Source of the DNA: Durusdinium trenchii
Lineage: Eukaryota; Sar; Dinophyceae; Suessiales; Symbiodiniaceae
Reading direction: 5' to 3'
Length of the DNA stretch: 64,000 bases
NCBI GenBank assembly: GCA_963970005.1
Contig: CAXAMN010015446.1
Coordinates: 475,849 to 539,848 of the forward strand
Shown here: piece after piece, positions 56,386 to 64,000 of the stretch
Layout: each line of letters begins with the position of its first letter
Numbering within the stretch: the stretch's first letter is position 1
The notes under the pieces: generated by a model
What the model was told of the DNA's origin: nothing
Database searches by the model: none
Seen by the model: the letters and a program-made list of their open reading frames with translations, nothing else
Made by a program: the position numbers and the translations under genes

Positions 56386-56876
56386 TACGTCTTTGAGTTC
56401 ACTGATGATGGAGCAGCCATTGGCTCCCAGCACCCGTGTCATTTTTCATCCCCTGTTGCCAAGATGATCTCGTCACCTGGACTTCGAGTTCCCGAACCTC
56501 TGACCCATTTGATACCGACTTCGTGGAGAGAGACCCATCAACCTTTTGAATCCCTGGATCAAGTTCCCAATCTCTCCACCATCCGATTTGAATTGGACAT
56601 CAGCCTGCTCGTCTATCAACCCCTCAACTACATCACAGTCACCCTCGACTGGCGCCAACTTGACACCAAGGAGTATACAGTCGATGATCTCAAAGATGTA
56701 ATCTACTCCTGTTTGGGACAGGAACGTACAAAGTTTTGGATGGCCCTGCCCTCCACCGGAGACTCTCGTGTAATGGAAGTTCCGCACACCTGCACACTGG
56801 AACACCTCGCGCTTTACTATGTCAACTCTCGAGGGATTCGCCTTCTTGGTATCGGCAATGAGCACTCTGCTTCATA
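56386..56876 (+). CDS. Plus-strand ORF, unidentified, convergent with next gene
   Basis: The only plausible plus-strand gene of this region: VFEFTDDGAAIGSQHP, RVPEPLTHLIPTSWRETHQP, IRFELDISLLVYQPLNYITV, LDTKEYTVDDLKDVIYSCLG and VPHTCTLEHLALYYVNSRGI, ending at TAA 56874-56876. Upstream, TTTTAG|GTCTTTGAGGTCACTGATGATG (56267-56288) is a second copy of its first 9-10 codons after a good acceptor, so the exon start is duplicated. It overlaps the minus-strand ORF tail to tail by 60 bp. Unknown function. Confidence 0.4.
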
Positions 56877-57761
56877 AAGCAACTTCTCATCTAGGTTCAA
56901 CTTGCGCTTCACAGGTGATGGGGGTCCCAACTCAAGTCGGCTCACGCGAAAGGATGCCGAACTTCCGGAGAATGTGCCCTGAGGCTCTGTTTTCGATGCA
57001 TCGGGGCTGAAGCCAACAGAATTGGACGAAGTTGGACCTTTTGTAGGTGAAGCTGGGGCAGCATGAGGTAAAGGCTGAAGCTGATTGCTGCTGATCTTCT
57101 CAAATTGAGAGATGCCAAAGTCCTGTGCATCCTGGAGAGGGAGGGCGAAATCACTGCGAGAACCACCACCGTCTGCCGCCGCCCAAGCAGTGGCATCTTC
57201 TTCACCATCACTGACCCCTCCATCGTAATCCGTTGGAAGGATCAATCGCTCCAACACAAGTTTGATCTTGTTGGAATCCGGGCTACCAATCCTCCTCAGA
57301 ACTTGATCTCTCTTAAGCAGGTCATACTTTAAAGATCGAAACATCCCCATAGCGATTCGAATCAGGAGGTCCGAGTTGTCAATGAAGGATTTGTTCTCTC
57401 GCTCGGTTGTGTTTCTGACTTCACCAAGGTCAAGAAGCTTTTGCAAAGCTTCCCTGATTTTTTTCCCTGCAAGTTTAGAGTTTGGGGCAATGGCAGCCAA
57501 GTCGTAGCAAAGGTTCGCCATTTTCACCATGTACTCCGGGTCTGGTTGAGACTTCCAGGTGAGCTTCACAAATTTTCCTGGAGAGATCAAAGCATGCAGG
57601 TCACTAGTTTCTTTGTAGGTGAGGAAGTTTCTCAGCACGTTCTGAATGTCTCGGACTCCAGTGCTGCTGTCTGCGACCAATCGTGATTTGCCGGCGCGTT
57701 CTTTCAGTTTTGTTTTGGCAGCATTGCTTTGCTGCTCCAAGGCAACATCTAGACTGGACAT
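56817..57761 (-). CDS. Unidentified 314-residue protein
   Basis: Start chosen at MSSLDVALEQQSNAAKTKL (57761), because the 27 upstream codons of the open frame look non-coding. Contains STGVRDIQNVLRNFLTYKET, PGKFVKLTWKSQPDPEYMVK, KIREALQKLLDLGEVRN and DLLIRIAMGMFRSLKYDLLK, then a Ser/Pro-rich tail with SPVKRKLNLDEKLLYEAECS. The N-terminal two-thirds appears helical. No frameshift seen. No family recognised. It is the intact protein furthest right inside the 14-kb block. Confidence 0.5.
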   Translation of the reverse strand: MSSLDVALEQQSNAAKTKLKERAGKSRLVADSSTGVRDIQNVLRNFLTYKETSDLHALISPGKFVKLTWKSQPDPEYMVKMANLCYDLAAIAPNSKLAGKKIREALQKLLDLGEVRNTTERENKSFIDNSDLLIRIAMGMFRSLKYDLLKRDQVLRRIGSPDSNKIKLVLERLILPTDYDGGVSDGEEDATAWAAADGGGSRSDFALPLQDAQDFGISQFEKISSNQLQPLPHAAPASPTKGPTSSNSVGFSPDASKTEPQGTFSGSSASFRVSRLELGPPSPVKRKLNLDEKLLYEAECSLPIPRRRIPRELT

Positions 57762-58199
57762 ACTTGGTGCGGGGCACCAGACTAGACCAATACACTTGTG
57801 ACTTGAACTTGAAACGCTTTCCAAGTTCCACACAAGTTGCAAGAACCTATATCAACTAAAAACATGCAAGACCAAAAGCCTCAACAGCAAGAAGTGCATG
57901 CTGGACACTGCAATGCAAACTGCCACACAATGCCTTGAATGCTTTCGTTCTATGTCAACAAGACAAAACACGCAAGACCTGATGCCATCACAAATAGAGC
58001 TGAGATGCCATAACAAGTAGAGCTTCGCACATAGAAAGCAGCAAGAGCAGCCAGAACTTTTTGCTTGATGTTGTAGTCGTTTTGTGAAACTGTGAAACCA
58101 AAAGGTCGGGACCAAAAGATCCATCAAAAGCAAGCGTTTCACAGCTCGCAGTTGTAGGGCCTATAGCGCAAGAACACATAAAGCAAGAACGTTTCAGGC

Positions 58200-59045
58200 A
58201 AGAACGATGCTGCGACATGAAGTTGTTTTGTGTGATTGTTTCACTGCGTGGTCGTTCTTTTGCACCGCAAAAACAAAAGAAGCAAAGGAAACACAGAAAC
58301 CAAATAAACAAAGAAAACAATAAAGGAAAAGAAGACAGACACCAAAAAAATAGTAAAGCAACCATAAAAAGAGAACGTTATAGACACAAAAAGAAAGTGG
58401 AAGGAAGTGAGAAAGGAACAAAGGAAGAAAGGAGCAGCGACAGAAAGGAAAAGAAAGGAACAAAGGAAGAAAGGAGCAGCGACAGAAAGGAAAAGAAATG
58501 AAAAAAACAAAGGAAGCACAAGCAAAAGCAAGGAAGGAAGAAGAACGACGTAAGACGCGCAAAGGAAAAGGAAGAAAGGAGAAACGGCAGAAAGACAAAG
58601 AAAGAACAAGAGGAAAGACATTGAAAAATGAAGAAAGGCAAGGGCAAGGAAGGAAAAAATGGTACAACAGCAAGAAAGGGTGCAAATAAACGGATAAGGA
58701 TAAGCAAAAGGAAAGGATAAGGAAAACATAAAGGGAAAGGAACAGCAAAGGGAAAGGAAAGGAAAAGGACAAAAGGACAGAAAAAGGAAGGAATTAAAAA
58801 AGAAAGAAAAGCAAAGATAAGAAAATAAAGTAAAGAAAGGCGCGCAGACAGAAGGAAATAAACAAACAAAAACAATCAAACAAACACACAAAAGCACAAA
58901 ACACATACGATCAGAAAAACCAGCAAGCCAACAAAACACAACAAACATCACCAAACAAATCAAAAAAAAGCAACCAAGAAAACACCCAAACACCACAAAC
59001 ACAACAACTCCCACAACAAAACAACACAACAAAAAAGCAACAAAC
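58200..59045. other. Purine-rich low-complexity tract
   Basis: About 850 bp of AAGGAAAGAAAGG-type sequence on the plus strand, turning into AACAAACAAC near 58850-59045. Contains a perfect ~40-bp tandem duplication (AAAGGAACAAAGGAAGAAAG..., about 58406-58500). The long Phe/Leu/Ser-rich frames on the minus strand are artefacts of this bias. Confidence 0.75.
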
Positions 59046-59055
59046 AACTACAACA

Positions 59056-59188
59056 CATCCAGGCCAGCTTTCCATTCCACAACTGTGGTTTCATTTTCAC
59101 TGCTACCTCACCGAGACCCCACCTGACATTTCCCTACACGCCACCAACGACGACCTTGTTGGCTTCTTCAACTCAGTCCCACCTGATA
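59056..59188 (+). pseudogene. Penelope-like RT central block, inverted
   Basis: Plus-strand reading gives HPGQLSIPQLWFHFHCYL, ETPPDISLHATNDDLVGFFN and SVPPDR, ending at 59190. NDDLVGFFNSVP is the RT motif 3 of Penelope-like elements with the first catalytic Asp. It is exactly the part missing between the two minus-strand halves (59.4 kb and 45.2 kb), but lies in opposite orientation. It stops at the GATC that begins the terminal repeat. Confidence 0.7.
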
Positions 59189-59306
59189 GATCAAACGAGT
59201 CTAAATTTACTCTGCTAAGGATTTGGTCCGGGGACTAAAGAGTAAATGATCATTTAGACCGGATCCCGCCTAAATTCTCCGAGAGTAAATGATCATTTAG
59301 TCCGGG
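59189..59306. repeat. Candidate right terminal repeat, now inverted with the RT block
   Basis: GATCAAACGAGTCTAAATTT-ACTC (59189-59212) matches 45195-45218 with one change. It is followed by GGACTAAA, two copies of GAGTAAATGATCATTTAG and TTTAGTCCGGGC. Same motif class as the left terminal region. Confidence 0.6.
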
Positions 59307-59422
59307 CTACAACTGTGCAATTTGCACTCTCCAGAGTGCAAATTGCACAATTGGTTTTTGGAGCTCAAACTTGAACAGTGCAAATTGCACAGTTCAGAGT
59401 GCAGTTTGCACTGCTGAGGAAG
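59307..59422. repeat. TGCAAATTGCA palindrome cluster at the PLE break
   Basis: AACTGTGCAATTTGCACTCT, AGAGTGCAAATTGCACAATT, AACAGTGCAAATTGCACAGT and AGAGTGCAGTTTGCACTG occur in about 115 bp. Same family as 51285-51618. It is fused to the PLE reading frame directly after ILQHLLPQQ. Confidence 0.75.
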
Positions 59423-61270
59423 AAGGTGTTGCAGGATGATGTCAAGGGCTCGGCTGGTAATGCGGAGGAGGTTGCCGCTCAAGGATTGGAAGTATGAAAT
59501 AATGGTGCGGCCCTTGCGCCACTGTTTTTTCTCCTTGAGGTGAACAATGCCGTAGGGAATGGTGAAGTCTTTTCGAAAGCCCCACTTGTAGCGTGTGCGG
59601 AGGCTGGGGGGGATGGTGTGTGTGAGGTGTTCGTGAATGTTGGACAGTTGGAGTGTTGGCATGGGGGCAAAGAGTTCCGGCGACTGCCAGGTGGCCAGCG
59701 CCCCGGTGAAGTATTGGCGGGGGCAGAAAATGCGTAACTGCTGCAGCTCGTGATCGGCATGGTGGAGGACGACTTGGTCACCCAGAAATTCTTGGAGTTG
59801 CCGGAGAAGGCGAGCTGTGAAGCGGGGTTGGTGTTTCAAATGGTCAGTATGGAGCCGCCATTGGTGTTGGAGGAAGGGTTCCAGGTGCTGGGTAAGAGAG
59901 GGTGGAAGGCCTTGAATACGCAGCCATTTGGTAAAGGCCGTCTGGAATGTAAGGAAGTACCTGGCCTTGCTGGGGTAAAAGGTGCTGTTCATATTAGCTG
60001 CCAGGAATATGCGGAGGTGCGGTGGTAGTGCGAGTTGTTCAAGGGTGAGGATGTAGTGGTTGTCGATCATGGGTGTGGCTGGATCAAGGAGAATGGTCTT
60101 GAGGTGGGCGCATCCGCATGGCAAGTCACTGGAGGTCGGAGGGTTTGAGAGCGTACCCTCCCAGGTGCGGTGGTTGTGTAGATGGGCCCGGAGAGTCTTG
60201 TGGGCGGCTTCTCGCAAACGGTGAGTAGGCAAATGGAGAGGGATGGCCAGGTGTTTGTGGCGCTGTATTGTGGTTTTCAACCACTGTTCACAGTGTTTGG
60301 GAAACTGCTCGTGGGCCAGGAATGGTATGGTGAGGGGGATGTTGGGCTTAGGTGGACTGAGGTTGCGGTACTGGAGGGCTTGGCTGATGATGTGAAGCGC
60401 TCTGCTGCGGCCAGGCTCTTCCAAGTTGGATGCCATTCGTCGGATGGTGTAGACCTCCAGGTCGGTGTGCTTGCCACTACGCAATTGTTTGGCTGCTTCA
60501 AAGGATGCCCGTGTGTGTTTGGTTTGGTGAGATTGCGAAGAAGAGTGAAGGAGTGTAGTCGAGTGGAGGTAAAGAGATGTGGTTCGCAAATGGCATGTTG
60601 CCGTCTGCGGAGCTTTCGGAAAAGTCGCTTGTGGGTTGCCAGGCGGGAGTAGAAATGAGCTCGGTGTTTGGTGAGCTGCCAACCTTGAGCTTTGAGCTTG
60701 AGGTGGTGGGAGATGAAAGGCCAATTGAGTGGCGGCATCCAGTTGGAAATGAGGTAGTGTTCTTGGATCCAAGCTTGATCGTATGTGTCATGTGAAGAAA
60801 GTTGAATGGGTGTGAACTGGTGGATGTTGTTGTGGGAATGCCAGTAGCAAAGGGAAAGTTCTGCTGAAATTGGAACGTTGTTCTGTAGTCGTTTTAATTT
60901 TGCCCGACGGTTGTGTTCTCTGTGTGGGACGCCGATGCCAGTGGAGCCAATGTAAAAGTGGCCGTGTTGATGGTAGCATCGTTGTGGGGTGGTGGGATTG
61001 AAGTAGAGTTTGACATACACTGCATTGGAAGAGAGAAAGTTGTGATAGTGGTAAGTCTGGGGTTGGATGCGGAGGTGTTGAAGTCGTTGACGCCATTGCT
61101 GGGAACGTTGAGTAGAGGAAGGGTAGCAAAAGAGAAGTGTGAGGTGGATGAGACCCACAGCAAAGAGGGCCTCGGCGCGTTGAATATATTGGCTGTAATG
61201 GATGAGAGTGGAAAGGGCTTGGTGCAAACGAAAGAGTTGGTGGAGTTGGGTGTGGTGCGGCTGGTGTTGA
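59423..61270 (-). pseudogene. Penelope-like element: N-terminal GIY-YIG nuclease and RT N-terminal half
   Basis: GIY-YIG nuclease first: NAVYVKLYFN, then HGHFYIGSTGIGVPHREHNR, and WIQEHYLISNWMPPLNWPF with the family's catalytic Glu. A frameshift near 60525 leads to LEVYTIRRMASNLEEPGRSR, NIPLTIPFLAHEQFP, DLPCGCAHLKTILLDPATP (CxC pair) and LQQLRIFCPRQYFTGALATW. RT motifs 1-2 follow: KKQWRKGRTIISYFQSLSGN, LLRITSRALDIILQHLLP. The frame ends in palindromic repeats at 59422. A nuclease placed before the RT is the permuted arrangement described for Naiad/Chlamys-type PLEs; most other PLEs have it after. The nuclease would nick DNA for target-primed copying. Confidence 0.75.
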
Positions 61271-61280
61271 CTGGTCAGGG

Positions 61281-62503
61281 CTAGTCAGCATGCGATAGCA
61301 GCCCCCACACTGACGATGTGTTGGAGGCTCTTGATCGAGAGCTTGTTGACCCGAACCAGCGGGAGCCCGTAGCGGGTCGCGTGAGCTGATCAGTGGAAAC
61401 TTTGCTAGTCTGGAGTAAACGCAAAATCTCCTGGGCGGCCTCTTGGATTTTGGGCTCAAAGGTCTGCATCCATTGTTGGATGGATGGTGCGGTCCATGCT
61501 TCAGGGGCATCGTCCTTGAGGGTGGGGTAGGACGGTTGAAGCACATCTGGAAGCGCTGGTGGTTGGTGAGGTACAGGGGGGTCGGCTGGAGCCGAGGGGG
61601 CGCTGGGACGGCCGCCGTCTTTCTTGGGGGTGAGTTCCAGTCCATGTGCTTGGAGTTTCTCCCGGGCGCGGGCAAGATCATCGGAGGTGGCTTTGAGCGC
61701 TCGGATGGCTGAGCCTTCGGCAACGGCGGGAGAGTGGGCCTGCATTTGGTCTGTCAAAAGTGTGATGAATGGAGAGTGGAAAGCTCGTGCTTGTGTGGTT
61801 TTGCTGGGGATGGTGGTACCGGCCTTGGTGTGCATGGCCTCTGCGATAGCGTCCAAGTAAGTCCAGCCGCTTATCGCGAATCTCCTGAAGGAGATGTGTG
61901 GTGAACACTGACTCGGCAACACTCCTAGTAGGAATGAGCCCGCAAAACTTGCCGTGACTGAGTGTCCTGGCTGTAAAGTCCGCGGTCCCATGGTACGCAA
62001 GTAACCAAAAAAAACCTCAAAAGTCGGCAAGCCTGCGATCCCGACGCGTCGAGACCATTGGGTAGGCTGGATGTGACGGTGGAGTTGATGTCCGTGAACG
62101 GCATTTGAATACCAACAGGAGTCCGTGGAGTGCCAAGATTCTTGAATGGTTGGAGTTGGAGATGTACTGTAGGAGGAGGTGCCGGTGGAGCCGAGTGAGT
62201 GGGACTGTGCTTGAAGGACTTCTGTTGTGGTGTTGCTGGTGAGGCCGTAGGGAGTGGTGGCGGTGGCGGCGGTGGGAAGGAAGGAGAGGTGTTTGGCGGC
62301 GGTGTGTGAGATGTTGGTGATGTCGAAGGCGGTGGCGTGTAGGGGTGAGCCTGGTGCTGTTGGTGCATGCGAATGGAGTGGCTCATGGGGCCATAGCCGG
62401 TTGTCGGCGTGTAGTGGGCAGTGTCAGTGCCCGGTGTAAGCTGAGGCTGTTGCTGCTGGAGTAGGTAGTGGTTCCAATAATACTGTTGCCACTGGGCGTC
62501 CAT
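61281..62503 (-). pseudogene. Pro/Gln-rich ORF leading into the PLE, frameshifted
   Basis: Start MDAQWQQYYWNHYLLQQQQP at 62503, then His/Pro/Ser/Thr-rich sequence to about 62040 (GLDASGSQ, then a possible GC-donor intron). Continues as SVFTTHLLQEIRDKRLDLL, shifts frame near 61862 to DAIAEAMHTKAGTTIPSKTT and RALKATSDDLARAREKLQAH, then a Pro-rich linker and WMQTFEPKIQEAAQEILRLL. With one more frame change near 61270 it runs into the GIY-YIG segment, so it is probably the N-terminal part of the same polyprotein. Helical AREKLQAHG-type segments suggest a multimerising or nucleic-acid-binding region, by analogy only. Confidence 0.5.
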
Positions 62504-62902
62504 GATGGAGGCACGTGGAGGACGAAGATGGTGGCGGGAAGCGGTCAGTTTTGAGCAAGAAAGCTGAAATAGAACCGAAGCAAAATGCAATGGAACACGG
62601 AGATCAAAAACTGTACAATGATTAAAAGACTGTACATGGATAAAAGTGGCACCAGCGGGACTGAATGGAGGACTGAGTAGTGCAAATAGGTAAAATGGAA
62701 GTAGCCGCAAGTAGCAACAATCCATGACGGTATCACGGTGATATTGAAAGAGTGCAATGTCCTGGGATGCAGCTGCTGATTTTTCGTGGTGCTGGTGAAA
62801 CAGCTGGTGTTGGTGGAGGATCAGTAGGCCACAAGCAGAGAAGACAAGTGACATTCAAAAAATGTTCTTCAAAACCTGGTGTGTGGCCGGAATGAGCTCT
62901 CA
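62504..62902. other. Spacer between two minus-strand ORFs
   Basis: About 400 bp, mixed composition, no exon I can support. The open frame here in the 62854-61925 ORF is not protein-like. Probably the 5' leader of the 62503 ORF. Confidence 0.35.
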
Positions 62903-64000
62903 CTATGGCTGCTCGTCGGCGCCGTAGTTGTTCCACGGATCGTTCGCTGGGTCACAATTCTCAGCATGGAGCGGCACGTGTCCTCGTTGCTGCTGGGGAT
63001 AGGGGTTGTTGTAAATGAGGTGTTGTCCAGGGTTGACCCGTGGTGATGGCTGGGGAAAGTGGAGGGTCGGCGGCGCCGGTTTTGGGACTGGATATGGTGC
63101 CGGCCAAGCGTGGGCTGTGGGAGGAATGGATGCTGGAGGTGTGGGAGGAACGTGTGGAAGTTGAACTGGAGGTGGTGGTGTGGTGTAGTATGAGCCGGGT
63201 GGCGGTGCAGCCATCTGTGGAGCGGGATGTGCTGGCGGTGGTTGCAGTGGTTGTTGAGAATGAGTGGAGGAGGTGGCTCGTGGTTTTGGTACAGGGGAGC
63301 CACGACGGGGCTCGGCATGTGTGGAAGGCCGGCCTTGGTTGAAGCGGGTGCGAGGAGGGGTGGTTGAGCGTGGTGGTGTTTTGGAGCGGGGGCTCTTGGG
63401 CGCCCCCCCGATGGGGGACGTGAAGTCAGATGGCCCCGCTGGAGCGGGGCACTGATCCACCTGTGGGGTGGGAATGAAGTTGGCGTACTGCCATTGCGTC
63501 GGGTCTGTGTTTGGCTGCTTGTTGGAGAGTGAAGTGGCAGCGGTAGGTGGTGGTGCGGCGTTTGCTGTGGGGATGGGCTCGGTGGTTGTGGTAGGAGTGG
63601 TAGGTGTGACCAGTGGGTTGGGGGTAGCGAAAGCCGGGGAAAGAACGATAGAGCGCAGCTCAGTTTGGGCTGTGGCGTGAGAGGTGGAGCGGTCGGTTTG
63701 GGTGGCGGCCGACCAAGGTTCTGGGTGTGGAGTGGTCTGCTGTTCCTCATGGAGACGCAGAGTCTCTATGATCGTGTCGGTCTGCGTGGCTTGGTTATGG
63801 AATTGAGTGGGAGTGGTCTGAGAAGAGGTATGTTGCAGGACGTGGGCTGTGGGGGACGTGCCGCTGAGGTGATGCCGCGTGATCGGTGGTAGATGGATGG
63901 TGTGCCCGGGGAGGAGTTCGTCTGATGTTGAGAATAGGACCTCAGAGGCTGAATCATCATCGATGGTTGATTCAGGCTGTTGGAGATATACCCTGGGAGG
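62903..64000 (-). CDS. Pro/Thr/His-rich ORF, truncated by the window edge
   Basis: One open frame of about 366 codons runs from the right edge (RVYLQQPESTIDDDSASEVL) to TGA at 62903-62905 (ending NYGADEQP), with no internal stop. It contains QATQTDTIIETLRLHEEQQ, SAATQTDRSTSHATAQTE, FIPTPQVDQCPAPAGPSDF and IYNNPYPQQQRGHVPLHA. No Met is required because it enters from outside. Its style matches the neighbouring PLE N-terminal ORF, so it may be an upstream ORF of the same element or of the adjacent gene. Unlike the PLE body it is uninterrupted. Confidence 0.5.
   Translation of the reverse strand, partial: PPRVYLQQPESTIDDDSASEVLFSTSDELLPGHTIHLPPITRHHLSGTSPTAHVLQHTSSQTTPTQFHNQATQTDTIIETLRLHEEQQTTPHPEPWSAATQTDRSTSHATAQTELRSIVLSPAFATPNPLVTPTTPTTTTEPIPTANAAPPPTAATSLSNKQPNTDPTQWQYANFIPTPQVDQCPAPAGPSDFTSPIGGAPKSPRSKTPPRSTTPPRTRFNQGRPSTHAEPRRGSPVPKPRATSSTHSQQPLQPPPAHPAPQMAAPPPGSYYTTPPPPVQLPHVPPTPPASIPPTAHAWPAPYPVPKPAPPTLHFPQPSPRVNPGQHLIYNNPYPQQQRGHVPLHAENCDPANDPWNNYGADEQP

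Larger units (their letters stand above)
45800..58200 (+). repeat. Dispersed CAAGAAC heptamer field
   Basis: CAAGAAC, usually as GCAAGAACA or TCAAGAACA, occurs dozens of times between the ORFs on the plus strand, while GTTCTTG is rare there. It is nearly absent from the ORFs, which lie almost all on the minus strand. The spacers 48342-49204, 50969-52157 and 52761-53776 contain little else recognisable besides these motifs and short local duplications. Confidence 0.65.

Noticed and set aside
58241..59047. 268-codon Phe/Leu/Cys-rich minus-strand ORF resembling a multi-pass membrane protein
   Set aside because: It is the complement of a purine-rich simple repeat; overlapping frames give equally long products, and there is no codon-level protein signal.

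Overview
The window looks like nuclear DNA of a dinoflagellate, most likely a Symbiodiniaceae relative. The evidence is indirect but consistent. There are long runs of small exons all on the minus strand, some apparently with GC or GA donors. Several predicted proteins carry Met-Lys-Arg-Pro-Ala/Ser repeats (MKRPA, MKRPSS). There are also decayed retroelements of kinds common in dinoflagellates: a DIRS-like tyrosine-recombinase element, a LINE with an AP endonuclease and C-terminal zinc fingers, and a Penelope-like element (PLE) with an N-terminal GIY-YIG nuclease. I saw no rRNA, tRNA, CRISPR array, prokaryotic operon or dinoflagellate spliced-leader sequence. All homology calls are from memory of families and from motifs read by eye; no search was run.

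Layout. 0.3-11.2 kb: minus-strand multi-exon genes, including a cytosine-5 DNA methyltransferase-like gene (9.57-7.43 kb, six phase-0 exons, one in-frame TAG). 11.2-20.5 kb: mostly unrecognised GC-balanced to GC-rich sequence, holding one divergent copy of a structured repeat (12.0-12.46 kb). 20.6-21.2 kb: AT-rich. 21.5-24.1 kb: rearranged DIRS-like element on the plus strand. 24.1-26.1 kb: two minus-strand ORF remnants, each with one in-frame TAG. 26.2-31.9 kb and 38.0-39.7 kb: very AT-rich DNA with a duplicated block and an antisense 5' fragment of a LINE. 31.9-38.0 kb: a near full-length but disabled LINE. 41.7-44.3 kb: tandem repeats carrying a 92-93 nt element with interleaved complementary stems.

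44.3-64 kb: a PLE runs on the minus strand but is broken. Its C-terminal reverse transcriptase (RT) half is at 45.2-44.4 kb, its N-terminal half at 61.3-59.4 kb, and a short central RT block lies inverted on the plus strand at 59.05-59.19 kb. The intervening 14 kb begins and ends with the same 24-bp sequence (GATCAAAYGAGTCTAAATTT...) and subterminal TTTAGTCC/GGACTAAA repeats. It carries a set of minus-strand ORFs: a transposase-like ORF, MKRPS/MKRPA basic proteins, an RRM-like protein and others. These are separated by spacers full of the heptamer CAAGAAC.

The two results most worth following are the structured element, where three divergent versions keep base pairing by compensatory change, and the possibility that the 14-kb block is one large terminal-inverted-repeat element nested in a PLE. 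Most protein-coding mobile genes here carry stops or frameshifts and are probably not functional as they stand.
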